From positions 310,001 to 374,000 of the forward strand of contig CANLQK010000004.1 of assembly GCA_947493255.1 (NCBI GenBank): 64,000 nucleotides of DNA, read 5' to 3'. The stretch is from an uncultured Paracoccaceae bacterium. GTDB taxonomy: Bacteria > Pseudomonadota > Alphaproteobacteria > Rhodobacterales > Rhodobacteraceae. The notes under the pieces are model-generated. The model did no database searches. It worked only from the letters and a program-made list of their open reading frames with translations, and was not told where the DNA came from. The position numbers were made by a program, and so were the translations under genes. Of this stretch, positions 1 through 9,118 are shown one piece after another; position 1 is the stretch's first letter; the number at the start of each line of letters is the position of its first letter.

Positions 1-264
1 GAATGGCGCCGCACCCAAGAACAAATTGCCGATGTGGTGGTGCAGGGGCAAACCATCACGCCAGCCGACCAAAAAGACGTCGAAGCCTTGGCGCGTCATT
101 ACGAAGACCGGTTAGAAGAGGCGGGTTTCTTTTACCCCGACCACAAGGCCGAAAACATGAAGGTCAACCTGCGCAACCTCTGGAGCCGCATGCCCATGAC
201 ACGTGCCGACATTCAAATGATGCACGGCATGCTGCGCCAGCTCTTGCGCGGCAAATCCGAATAG
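1..264 (+). CDS. trmJ: tRNA/rRNA methyltransferase (TrmJ-like, SpoU class), C-terminal fragment, 5' truncated by window edge
   Basis: Frame 1 is open from base 1: EWRRTQEQIADVVVQGQTITPADQ...FFYPDHKAENMKVNLRNLWSRMPMTRADIQMMHGMLRQLLRG, resembling the TrmJ C-terminal region. Confidence 0.78.
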   Translation, partial: EWRRTQEQIADVVVQGQTITPADQKDVEALARHYEDRLEEAGFFYPDHKAENMKVNLRNLWSRMPMTRADIQMMHGMLRQLLRGKSE

Positions 265-546
265 ATACATGTCTTAACAGCGCCCACCGCACGGCACGTT
301 AACCAGGCCATTTTGTACATCTTGTATGTACAGGATGTGTACAGCCTGTGTACGGATTGTGCCTGTTGATTTCCCCCGAAAAATAAGGCGTTTACCTTTA
401 AAACCGGTGACCTCACAAAAATCTCGGGGGAGGGCGTTAACTTTTCCCGCCAAACTGCGCCCCCAAACTGCGACCGATTGGCGGTTTGGGTTGCCCTAAG
501 CTGGGGCGCACCCTAGTTTGCCCTTAACATGTAGATGAGGTTCAAG

Positions 547-1683
547 ATGGCCACCAAGCCACGCAGCATTTTTGAAGACGTCACCGAGACAGCAAAACCA
601 GTCGCCGCAACCGGCGTGATCGACGCCAAATCACGTGGCGCACGTGGGGGCATTCGTATTTGGTTGATGGTCCTTTTCGCCTTGGTCACGTTGATGATCG
701 TAGTCGGCGGTTTGACCCGCCTAACAGACAGTGGGTTGTCGATCACTGAATGGGCCCCAATCTCGGGTTCTGTGCCACCCCTCAATGCCGAAGACTGGAA
801 CGCGGAATTCGAAGCCTACAAACAAATCCCTGAATATATTGAACAAAACAGCGGCATGTCCCTGTCGGAATTCAAGACCATCTACTGGTGGGAATGGGGG
901 CATCGCCAGCTTGGCCGTTTCATCGGACTGGTATGGGCGCTTGGGTTCTTTGGCTTCTTGATTGCGGGCAAAATCCCAACCGGATGGACGGGACGCTTAG
1001 TATTGATTGGCGCACTCGGCGGCCTTCAAGGGGCTATCGGTTGGTGGATGGTGCACTCGGGCCTTCAAGAAGGAATGCTCGATGTGGCGTCGTATCGGCT
1101 GGCCACTCATTTGGGTTTAGCCTTTGTTATCCTGGGTTTTATAGCTTGGTACGTGTTCTTATTGGGACGTCGCGAGGCTGATTTGATGCAAGCCCGCCGC
1201 GCGGGCGAGGCTAAACTGTTTTCAATGTCCACTGGTCTGATGCATTTCGCATTCCTGCAAATCCTGTTGGGTGCTTTGGTCGCCGGCATCGATGCAGGCC
1301 ACGCCTTCCCAACATGGCCCTTGATGGGCAGCGGCTTCTTCCCACCAGACCCGTTCCAGATCACACCAATCTGGCGCAATTTCTTTGAAGACGCAGGTCT
1401 CGTCCAATTCATTCACCGCATGTCTGGCTATCTGCTGTTTGCCTTTGCGATAGTTGTCTGGTTGCGCGCAAGGCGCTCCCCCAATGGGCAAACACGGTTT
1501 GGGTTCAACGTTGTTATCGCTTTGATAACACTACAAATGATAATCGGAATTGCGACAGTGCTTTACTCGGCACCGGTACAAATCGCGATCGTACATCAAT
1601 TTATGGCGGTCCTGTTGTGGGTCGCAATTTTGCGGGGGCGCTATCTGGCCCGTTATCCGCTCGCTCAATCCGTAAGGGGATAA
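547..1683 (+). CDS. ctaA: Heme A synthase (COX15/CtaA family)
   Basis: Multi-TM protein with IWLMVLFALVTLMIVVGGLTRLTDSGLSITEWAPISG...WWEWGHRQLGR motifs; start at 547 (MATKPRS) preferred over 535. Confidence 0.93.
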   Translation: MATKPRSIFEDVTETAKPVAATGVIDAKSRGARGGIRIWLMVLFALVTLMIVVGGLTRLTDSGLSITEWAPISGSVPPLNAEDWNAEFEAYKQIPEYIEQNSGMSLSEFKTIYWWEWGHRQLGRFIGLVWALGFFGFLIAGKIPTGWTGRLVLIGALGGLQGAIGWWMVHSGLQEGMLDVASYRLATHLGLAFVILGFIAWYVFLLGRREADLMQARRAGEAKLFSMSTGLMHFAFLQILLGALVAGIDAGHAFPTWPLMGSGFFPPDPFQITPIWRNFFEDAGLVQFIHRMSGYLLFAFAIVVWLRARRSPNGQTRFGFNVVIALITLQMIIGIATVLYSAPVQIAIVHQFMAVLLWVAILRGRYLARYPLAQSVRG

Positions 1684-1687
1684 CCAC

Positions 1688-3157
1688 ATGGCAGCCTTTG
1701 AAGAACTGATGGCGTTCGAACGCGAAACGCAGGCGTTGGCGCAGGTGGCAGGCCGTTTGGGCTGGGACCAAGAAACCATGATGCCGCGGGAAGCGGCCCC
1801 CCAACGGGGCGAAGAGATGGCTGCGATGGAGGCTGTTTTACACGCCCGCCGCACGGACCCACGGGTTGCCGATTGGCTGGCCGCCGCAGAAACATCTGGT
1901 GAAGTCGAAGTGGCCCAACTGCTCCACATTCGCCGGTCGTTCGATCGCGCCAGCAAGGTGCCAGCCAACTTAGCAAGTGAAATCGCCCGCGTCACATCTC
2001 AGGCCCAAGGCAAATGGGCTGAAGCCCGCGCGGATGACGATTTTGCAGCCTTTGCACCAGTGTTACGTGAAGTCGTGGCATTGAAACGCGAAGAAGGCGC
2101 AGCACTGTCCGCCGGTGGCGATGTCTATGACGCAATGCTAGACGACTACGAGCCGGGGGCGACCGCGGCCGAGCTTGCCGCTATGTTTGATGCCCTACGC
2201 CCACGCCTTGTTGCGTTACGTGCGGCCGTATTGGATGCGCCAGCGCCCGCTGCGCTAACCGGTACGTTTAACGAAGGGGCACAAATGAAATTGGCGCGTC
2301 AGATCGCCAAAACATTTGGCTACGACATGGGGGCTGGGCGCGTTGACAAAGCCGTACATCCGTTCTCAAGCGGGTCCGGTTTGGACGTCCGCATCACCAC
2401 GCGCACCAGCGAAACGGACCCGTTCAACTGCTTGTATTCGACCATCCACGAGGTCGGCCATGCGTGTTACGAACAAGGCATTGATCGCCGGTATTTGTTG
2501 ACCCCACTTGGCGGTGGTGTGTCCATGGGCGTGCACGAAAGCCAAAGCCGCATTTACGAAAACCAAATCGGGCGCGGTCGCGCGTTTACCGGATGGCTGT
2601 ATGAACAAATGCGTGATGCCTTCGGTGACTTCGGGATTGCGGACGAAGACGCGTTTTATGGCACAGTGAACCGTGTCCAGAACGGGTTCATCCGTACCGA
2701 AGCGGATGAAGTACAATACAACTTGCATGTGCTCTTGCGGTTCGATCTGGAACGCGCGCTTATTTCGCGCGACATCGAAGTCGACGACCTAGAGGCCGCA
2801 TGGAATGAACGGTTCGAAGCGGATTTCGGGTTTGCTGTCGACAAAGCCAGCAACGGCGTGTTGCAAGACGTCCATTGGTCAGTCGGTTTGTTCGGATATT
2901 TTCCAACATACAGTTTGGGCAACGTTTATGCCGGATGCCTGAATGAAGCCATGCGGGCGCATTTGCCCGATCTAGACACGCAACTTTCTAGAGGTGAAAC
3001 AGGCGAGGCAACCAACTGGCTGCGTCAAAATTTACAAAGACATGGTGGGCTTTATGCACCGCGTGATGTGATCGAAATGGCGAGTGGCCAAGCCCCAACT
3101 GAGACTCCATTGTTGACCTACCTCGAAGATAAATTCAAAGGTATTTACGGGCTGTAA
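1688..3157 (+). CDS. Carboxypeptidase M32 (Taq-type metallocarboxypeptidase)
   Basis: HEXXH motif in TIHEVGHACYEQG; GWDQETMMP N-terminal motif; about 489 aa. Confidence 0.94.
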   Translation: MAAFEELMAFERETQALAQVAGRLGWDQETMMPREAAPQRGEEMAAMEAVLHARRTDPRVADWLAAAETSGEVEVAQLLHIRRSFDRASKVPANLASEIARVTSQAQGKWAEARADDDFAAFAPVLREVVALKREEGAALSAGGDVYDAMLDDYEPGATAAELAAMFDALRPRLVALRAAVLDAPAPAALTGTFNEGAQMKLARQIAKTFGYDMGAGRVDKAVHPFSSGSGLDVRITTRTSETDPFNCLYSTIHEVGHACYEQGIDRRYLLTPLGGGVSMGVHESQSRIYENQIGRGRAFTGWLYEQMRDAFGDFGIADEDAFYGTVNRVQNGFIRTEADEVQYNLHVLLRFDLERALISRDIEVDDLEAAWNERFEADFGFAVDKASNGVLQDVHWSVGLFGYFPTYSLGNVYAGCLNEAMRAHLPDLDTQLSRGETGEATNWLRQNLQRHGGLYAPRDVIEMASGQAPTETPLLTYLEDKFKGIYGL

Positions 3158-3159
3158 CG

Positions 3160-4347
3160 ATGGCAAATGGGCATGCTGCAGGCAGGGCTGTTTGGGTTCT
3201 TGCCGTAACGCAAACGCTTGGTTACGCTTGTATTTATTACATTTTTGCGGCCTTGGTGGTCCAGTGGTCTGACGATTTTGGGTGGACCAAAACCAAACTT
3301 GCTGTCGGTCCCACAGTCGCTATCGTCATATCCGGCGCATTGGCGCCCCTCATGGGGCGGTTCATTGATCGGGGGTATGGCCGCCTTTTACTAACCGGTG
3401 GATCATTGGTCGGGGCGGTGGCGTTGTTCGGGCTATCGCAAGTCGAGACGCAAGCGCAATTCGTGTTCGCGTGGGCGTTGCTGGGGGTCGCGCAAGCGGC
3501 AAGCTTGTACGAGGTGTGTTTCGCCTTGATCATTAGGCGTATGGGCGAACAAGCCCGCGCCGCGATCATTCGTGTCACGTTGGTTGCAGGGTTTGCATCC
3601 ACAATTTCATTTCCCGCCGCAGCAGCTTTGTCAGACGCTTATGGATGGCGCGTGGCTGTTTTAGTCGCGGCTATGGTGATGTTGTTGGTTCTTGTGCCTC
3701 TCAATTTTTACGCCACAGGCATTTTGCGCCGTGGCACGTTGACGGTGACCGAGACTGCGAAAAAAGCCGAAACAGCTGCCTTGAGAACCGGCCTAAAAAG
3801 TTACCGGTTTTGGGTGTTGGGGCTGGTATTGGCGGCTTTGTCATTGAACCACTGGATGTTGATTGCCTTTATCATACCGATGTTCACCGATCTCGGCGCT
3901 TCCGCTCGGATGGCTGTTCTTGCGGCGTCGATCGTGGGGCCTGCGCAGGTTGCTGGGCGATTGGTTCTTATGCGGTTTGACGCTGCAGTCTCCAATGCAG
4001 CGGTCTTGGTCATCTGCTTGGGGGCTATGTTTGGCGCGGTGGTCTGTCTGCTGCTCGCTGGTGCCGCGTGGCCTTTGGTATTTGGTTTTGCGGCGCTTCA
4101 AGGTGCTGCGATTGGTGTGATGACAATCCTTCGCCCCGTTCTGATCGCAGACGTCATGGGAAAAGAAGCTTACGGTGCCATTGCAGGCAGTATTCAGGTG
4201 ATGCCGCTGTTGGCTGGCGCTGCAGCCCCGTTGTTAGGCGGGATCCTGTTCGGGCTAGGGGGGGCTAGCATGCTGATTACTGCGGCGGCTGTTATTTTGA
4301 TCTTTGGCAGCATCGGTTCTGTTTGGTTACGCCGTCTACATCCTTAA
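3160..4347 (+). CDS. MFS transporter
   Basis: About 12 hydrophobic segments, GRFIDRGYGR loop; 395 aa. Confidence 0.85.
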   Translation: MANGHAAGRAVWVLAVTQTLGYACIYYIFAALVVQWSDDFGWTKTKLAVGPTVAIVISGALAPLMGRFIDRGYGRLLLTGGSLVGAVALFGLSQVETQAQFVFAWALLGVAQAASLYEVCFALIIRRMGEQARAAIIRVTLVAGFASTISFPAAAALSDAYGWRVAVLVAAMVMLLVLVPLNFYATGILRRGTLTVTETAKKAETAALRTGLKSYRFWVLGLVLAALSLNHWMLIAFIIPMFTDLGASARMAVLAASIVGPAQVAGRLVLMRFDAAVSNAAVLVICLGAMFGAVVCLLLAGAAWPLVFGFAALQGAAIGVMTILRPVLIADVMGKEAYGAIAGSIQVMPLLAGAAAPLLGGILFGLGGASMLITAAAVILIFGSIGSVWLRRLHP

Positions 4348-5159
4348 TCCCAATCTGGCGTACGTTTTTCCAAGAACGCGCTGATGCCTTCGTTGGTTTG
4401 TGCCTGTGTCATATTTTCGACCATGACCGCACCGGTATATTCGTAGGCCTGCGCTGTGGTCATTTGCGCCTGTTCGTAAAACGCCTGTTTCCCAATCTTT
4501 ACAGCTGACGGAAGCTTTGCAGCGATCGACAAGGCCAAAGTACGCGTTTCTTTGGCCAATTCTTCATCTGGCACTGAACGATTGATCAGGCCAATTTCGC
4601 GGGCTTCAGATGAAAGTAAGAACCGTCCGGTGGTTAGCATTTCGAATGCCTGTTTACGGCCGACATTTCGGGTCAAGGCAACCATAGGCGTTGAGCAAAA
4701 CAACCCGATGTTCACACCATTTACGCCAAACCGCGTGGTTTCGGCTGCAATGGCCAAGTCACAGCTCGCCACCAGCTGGCAGCCAGCTGCGGTCGCGATG
4801 CCGTGGACTTGCGCAATCACGGGCTGGGGAAGGGCCTGTATCGTTTGCATCATAGTGGCACAACGGTTGAACAGGTCGGCCCAACTTTCGGTTCCGCCGT
4901 CTTCGTTTTGCCGCGCCGCTTGCATTTCTTTCAGGTCATGGCCCGCACAGAACACTTTACCCGCGCCCGACAAAACCACGACACGGATAGACCGGTCGGC
5001 CTTTAAGGCGTCTAGTTCAACCTGAAGTGCCGCCAACATGTCATTACTTAACGCGTTAAGGTTTTTTGGGCTGTTGAGTTCCAGATGTGCAATCTGGTCA
5101 CTGTCGGTTCGTGTCAAAAGGGCCATGTGCATTGTCTCGGTCAAGGTCAGGTGGCACAA
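4344..5159 (-). CDS. Enoyl-CoA hydratase/isomerase family protein
   Basis: Crotonase motifs: VVLSGAGKVFCAGHDLKEM, VHGIATAAGCQLVASCDLAIA; true start probably at internal MHMALLTRTDSDQ. Confidence 0.92.
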   Translation of the reverse strand: MCHLTLTETMHMALLTRTDSDQIAHLELNSPKNLNALSNDMLAALQVELDALKADRSIRVVVLSGAGKVFCAGHDLKEMQAARQNEDGGTESWADLFNRCATMMQTIQALPQPVIAQVHGIATAAGCQLVASCDLAIAAETTRFGVNGVNIGLFCSTPMVALTRNVGRKQAFEMLTTGRFLLSSEAREIGLINRSVPDEELAKETRTLALSIAAKLPSAVKIGKQAFYEQAQMTTAQAYEYTGAVMVENMTQAQTNEGISAFLEKRTPDWD

Positions 5160-5192
5160 CGCTAATGTGGTTGGGCGGAGGATACCATCAAA

Positions 5193-5627
5193 ATGAAGAC
5201 TTGGGACCTTAAGATGGACAAAGCAGCTATGGCGGCATTCCTAACGCAGGAATTCACCCAAATCGCTGATGATTTCGAAATTGTGGACGTTTCGCCACCA
5301 TTTTTCACGATGGCATTGAATGCAACGACCGAACATTTGCGGCCCGGTGGGACCGTTTCAGGGCCAACGATGTTTTGTTTGGCAGACGTCTCGGCCTACT
5401 TATGCATTCTGGCGGTTTTGGGCCCAGTTGCATTGGCCGTGACAACTAATTGTTCAATTGATTTTATGCGCAAACCTGCGCCTGGCAGACTGTTGTGCAA
5501 AATGGAACTTCTGAAGCTGGGACGCGCATTGGCCGTTTGCGAAGGGCGTGTTTTCACCGAAGGGGATGAAACCCGTCCAGTCGCGCGTGCATCTTTGACC
5601 TATTCCATCCCGCCAGTTACCTCATAA
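5193..5627 (+). CDS. PaaI family (hotdog-fold) thioesterase
   Basis: Hotdog pattern: LRPGGTVSGPTMFCLADVSAYLCILAVLG...ALAVTTNCSIDFMRKPAPG. Confidence 0.8.
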   Translation: MKTWDLKMDKAAMAAFLTQEFTQIADDFEIVDVSPPFFTMALNATTEHLRPGGTVSGPTMFCLADVSAYLCILAVLGPVALAVTTNCSIDFMRKPAPGRLLCKMELLKLGRALAVCEGRVFTEGDETRPVARASLTYSIPPVTS

Positions 5628-5664
5628 AAAAAGGCTGGTCGCCACATATGTGAACAGACCAGCC
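5626..5664 (-). terminator. Intrinsic terminator for the DUF1127 gene
   Basis: Inverted repeat GGCTGGTC (5633-5640) / GACCAGCC (5657-5664) followed on the minus strand by a T run (plus-strand AAAAAAA). Confidence 0.75.
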
Positions 5665-5690
5665 CAGTCAGGAAGTTCAAAAGGGCGGCG

Positions 5691-5918
5691 TTACGCCTGC
5701 CAAAACGGTTTCGTGGCCTCTATGCGGGCTGTCTGCACATCGATGCCGATGTCCTTGTGCAGATGCGGAGGGAGCTTGGCCAAGTGGCTGCGTGTCTTTC
5801 GGCGTTTGTCCCACGTCGTGACCATCACCGCGAACGCCACCGCCAATGTTGCCAGCGCAGGAAGGCGCGCTTCACCGGACAATAGGGACAAACGAGAGAT
5901 GTTATCGATCTGTGACAT
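5691..5918 (-). CDS. Small DUF1127 (YjiS-like) protein
   Basis: 75 aa MSQIDNISRLSLLS...VMVTTWDKRRKTRSHLAKLPPHLHKDIGIDVQTARIEATKPFWQA; C-terminal L..LPPHLHKDIG typical of DUF1127. Confidence 0.8.
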   Translation of the reverse strand: MSQIDNISRLSLLSGEARLPALATLAVAFAVMVTTWDKRRKTRSHLAKLPPHLHKDIGIDVQTARIEATKPFWQA

Positions 5919-5944
5919 GGGAAACTCCTTTGGGTCACGGGTTG

Positions 5945-6034
5945 ATTGTACTGGTACAATGCGCCATTGTAGCGCTATATTTTGATACAAACCCCAATTG
6001 AGTCGGTAAACCAAATGATTGTACCTGATACAAA
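5945..6034. promoter_or_regulatory. Putative MocR-type operator region
   Basis: Perfect inverted repeat ATTGTAC-TG-GTACAAT (5945-5960), half-site TTTGATACAAA near 5980-5990, and ATTGTACCTGATACAAA (6018-6034). Confidence 0.6.
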
Positions 6035-7415
6035 ATGGACACCAGAGTTAACACGTGGAACTCGTGCTAAATATCAAGCACTTGCAGAAGCCATTCGAGA
6101 AGGGATTGTATCGGGACAATTAACAGCAGGGTCAAAATTGCCCCCCGTGCGGGAGCTAGCATACCGTGTGGGGGTAACGCCGGGGACCGTTGCACGGGCC
6201 TATTCATTGGTCACAGACGAAGGACGTTTGGTTGCCGAGGTTGGTCGCGGCACCTATGTCGCCAGCCCGAAACGCGCCCAAGCGGTACAAGATGTTCCTC
6301 TTATCAACGACGTTGATGAAAGCACGGCTGACTTTCGGTCGAGCCGCGTTCCTGACGTCGGGCAGGGGCTGTTGATTGACGACGCCATGATGAAGGTCGC
6401 GACGTCACATAGGCGACGCCACATAAACTACCCAACAGATCAAACGGATCTTGAAGCACGCGAGGCATTGGTCGGCTGGCTGGATGGCATTGATCTGGGC
6501 GCGTTTTCCAGTGACGACATAACGCTGGCAAATGGGGCGCAAAATGCGTGCCTTTTGACCCTCATGGCCGTTCTGTCAGGGCCTGCACCCGTCATACTAT
6601 GTGAAGAACTTGCATACCCCGGGGTCCGCCATGCGGCACGCTTACTGCGTGCGAAGGTTGTCGGGGTGGCAATGGATGATGACGGGATTATTCCCGAAGC
6701 ACTGGAACATGCCTACCGCAATCATGGTGGGCAGGTTCTGTTGACAGTGGCGGACGTTCACAGCCCCACAACCATCACGACGCCAATGGCACGCAAAAAA
6801 GCCATCGCAGCTGTTGCTCGAAAGTTGAACCTGACCATCATCGAAGACGATTGTTACGGGACTGGGCGATCCAGCACCCCGAGCTACCGAGCATTATTAC
6901 CGGAACAGGCTTACTATATTTCATCGCTCACAAAGTCGATCAGCGGAGCCCTGCGGTTTGGGTTCGCGGTTGCACCGCAAGATCACGGGGCCGCACTTAG
7001 ATACGTTGGGCAAAGCGCACATTACGGCGTGTCACAACCAATTACTGATGTTTGTACCAACCTTATTAACAGCGGTGTGGCTGCTAAAATCCGGACGAAC
7101 GTGGCAGAGGTCGTAGAGGCGCGCGTGCGCCACACGGTAAACGTTCTCGGTCGCTGGGATCTTAAATGGCGTGTGGATGCGCCGTTTGTTTGGCTAACGA
7201 TGCCGCAGGGGTGGCGTGCCTCTAGTTTTATGGCGGCCTGTGAAGCACACGACATCTTGATCAAAGCTGCCGATGAATTCGTGCTGCCTGATGGGCGCGC
7301 GCCAAATGCGGTACGTCTTGCCATCGGAACCTGCGTATCAGAACACCGTTTTCGTGCCGCACTGGACGAAATCAACCGTTTGCTCGCAGAACCAAGCGGA
7401 CGGATCGATAATTGA
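6015..7415 (+). CDS. MocR/PdxR-like regulator (GntR HTH fused to class I aminotransferase domain)
   Basis: N-terminal GntR wHTH (IREGIVSGQLTAGSKLPPVRELAYRVGVTPGTVARAY) and PLP fold with YYISSLTKSISGALRFGF. Confidence 0.93.
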   Translation: MIVPDTKWTPELTRGTRAKYQALAEAIREGIVSGQLTAGSKLPPVRELAYRVGVTPGTVARAYSLVTDEGRLVAEVGRGTYVASPKRAQAVQDVPLINDVDESTADFRSSRVPDVGQGLLIDDAMMKVATSHRRRHINYPTDQTDLEAREALVGWLDGIDLGAFSSDDITLANGAQNACLLTLMAVLSGPAPVILCEELAYPGVRHAARLLRAKVVGVAMDDDGIIPEALEHAYRNHGGQVLLTVADVHSPTTITTPMARKKAIAAVARKLNLTIIEDDCYGTGRSSTPSYRALLPEQAYYISSLTKSISGALRFGFAVAPQDHGAALRYVGQSAHYGVSQPITDVCTNLINSGVAAKIRTNVAEVVEARVRHTVNVLGRWDLKWRVDAPFVWLTMPQGWRASSFMAACEAHDILIKAADEFVLPDGRAPNAVRLAIGTCVSEHRFRAALDEINRLLAEPSGRIDN

Positions 7416-7525
7416 TGGGGTAAAATAATACCGTTTTTGCAAACTGTTGTTTTACTTATATAAATTGAATATTGATGCGCTTGACGCAGCCAGTGCAGGC
7501 CACTACAAGCCCCACATCGAATGTC

Positions 7526-7544
7526 GGGCCGCATTGCGCGGCCC
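7526..7544 (+). other. Hairpin in the rplM 5' leader
   Basis: GGGCCGC-ATTGC-GCGGCCC, perfect 7-bp stem. Confidence 0.5.
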
Positions 7545-7564
7545 TTATCCATTAGGACAGATAC

Positions 7565-8026
7565 ATGAAAACCTTTTCTGCTACACCGGCGGATATCGAC
7601 AAAAAGTGGATCCTGATCGACGCTGAAGGCGTTGTTCTGGGCCGCCTCGCATCGATCATCGCCATGCGCTTGCGCGGCAAGCACAAAGCAACCTTCACAC
7701 CGCACATGGACATGGGCGACAATGTGATCGTGATCAACGCTGAGAAAATTCAGCTGACTGGCAACAAGCGCGAGAAGCCAAACTACTGGCACACTGGCAC
7801 TGTTGGCGGCATCAAATCCCGCACAACTGGTGAGATCCTTGAAGGGGATCACCCAGAGCGCGTTGTTATGCAGGCTGTTAAGCGCATGTTGCCTGGCAAC
7901 CGTTTGTCCCGCGTTCAAATGACTCACTTGCGTGTATTCGCGGGTGCGGAACACGGTATGGAGGCTCAGAAGCCTGAAGTTCTCGACGTTAAGTCTATGA
8001 ACAAGAAAAACACGAGGACTGCATAA
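7565..8026 (+). CDS. rplM: 50S ribosomal protein L13
   Basis: [48 protein letters not shown]. Confidence 0.98.
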   Translation: MKTFSATPADIDKKWILIDAEGVVLGRLASIIAMRLRGKHKATFTPHMDMGDNVIVINAEKIQLTGNKREKPNYWHTGTVGGIKSRTTGEILEGDHPERVVMQAVKRMLPGNRLSRVQMTHLRVFAGAEHGMEAQKPEVLDVKSMNKKNTRTA

Positions 8027-8517
8027 TGGCTGATCAAGTGAATTCCCTCGAAGAGCTGGGTGCAGTCGCTGAAACTGTTGAAGCAGCACCAGCTGTTGAA
8101 ACAATCCACCGCGAGCCAGTTAAAGACGAGTTCGGTCGCTCCTACGCGACAGGCAAACGTAAAGACGCCGTTGCACGTGTATGGATCAAACCAGGTTCTG
8201 GTAAGGTTACAGTCAACGGTCGTGAACAGAACGTTTACTTTGCACGCCCTGTTTTGCAGATGATCCTGCGTCAGCCGTTCGAAGTTGCCGGTGTTGACGG
8301 TCAGTTCGACGTTGTTGCTACTGTTAAAGGTGGCGGTCTTTCTGGTCAGGCTGGTGCGGTTAAGCACGGCATTTCCAAAGCCCTACAATTGTTCGACCCA
8401 TCTTTGCGCGCGTCTTTGAAGGCCGCTGGGTTCCTCACACGCGATAGCCGTGTTGTTGAACGTAAGAAGTACGGTAAAGCAAAAGCCCGTAAGAGCTTCC
8501 AGTTCTCTAAGCGTTAA
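8026..8517 (+). CDS. rpsI: 30S ribosomal protein S9
   Basis: [29 protein letters not shown]...[17 protein letters not shown]. Confidence 0.98.
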   Translation: MADQVNSLEELGAVAETVEAAPAVETIHREPVKDEFGRSYATGKRKDAVARVWIKPGSGKVTVNGREQNVYFARPVLQMILRQPFEVAGVDGQFDVVATVKGGGLSGQAGAVKHGISKALQLFDPSLRASLKAAGFLTRDSRVVERKKYGKAKARKSFQFSKR

Positions 8518-8533
8518 GCGAAGAGTTACAGAG

Positions 8534-8575
8534 ACAAAAAAAGGGGCGGCACATCGGTGCTGCCCCTTTTTCGTT
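8534..8575 (+). terminator. Intrinsic terminator of rplM-rpsI
   Basis: AAAAAAAGGGGCGGCAC-ATCG-GTGCTGCCCCTTTTT. Confidence 0.88.
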
Positions 8576-8589
8576 GTTTTGAGAGCCAA

Positions 8590-8997
8590 TTACAGAGGGA
8601 TATTCTTCCAGCCGCCTGGGCGCATGGCACCTTTGCCGCCGCCACTTGCCACGAGGATGGCGAGCCCCACGAGGAGAACCATTAAAAGCGAATGCCCTAT
8701 ATGCATGTTCTTGTAGACATCTAGACATTGGATTGCTTCTAACAGGGTGATCGACAACATAAATGCGGCCAAGAGTCTGGCCCGAATACCCAACATGATA
8801 ACTATCCCGACGCTTAAGAATAAAATACGCACCAAAATGTCCAAAGCCAAAAGCCCAGTAGACGCCAAAATGAACGGGTAAATTGTGTCCGGGTTTTGGA
8901 TGTCCGGCCGAGTAAGGGGTTGCATGCCGATGAGCACAAGGAGTGATCCTGTGGTTAACCGGATGGCACCGACGCCGTAGCCTACTATGGAGTTCAT
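8590..8997 (-). CDS. Small multi-TM membrane protein of unknown function (possibly DoxX-like)
   Basis: 135 aa, about 4 hydrophobic segments; no recognised catalytic motif. Confidence 0.6.
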   Translation of the reverse strand: MNSIVGYGVGAIRLTTGSLLVLIGMQPLTRPDIQNPDTIYPFILASTGLLALDILVRILFLSVGIVIMLGIRARLLAAFMLSITLLEAIQCLDVYKNMHIGHSLLMVLLVGLAILVASGGGKGAMRPGGWKNIPL

Positions 8998-9118
8998 TTT
9001 TTCACCTCGAAATTTCGCGAAACCGTCATCGCACTATTTTTTTCGTTCTCCAAACGTAGGCCTACGAAAATGATGCGTCGACATCCAAAAATGCAAAGCC
9101 CAAATTGCAAGGGCGGTT

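Noticed and set aside
7022-8104. 360-aa minus-strand ORF spanning the end of the MocR gene and rplM
   Set aside because: Antisense to two confidently identified genes, with low-complexity, non-family-like composition; a shadow ORF.
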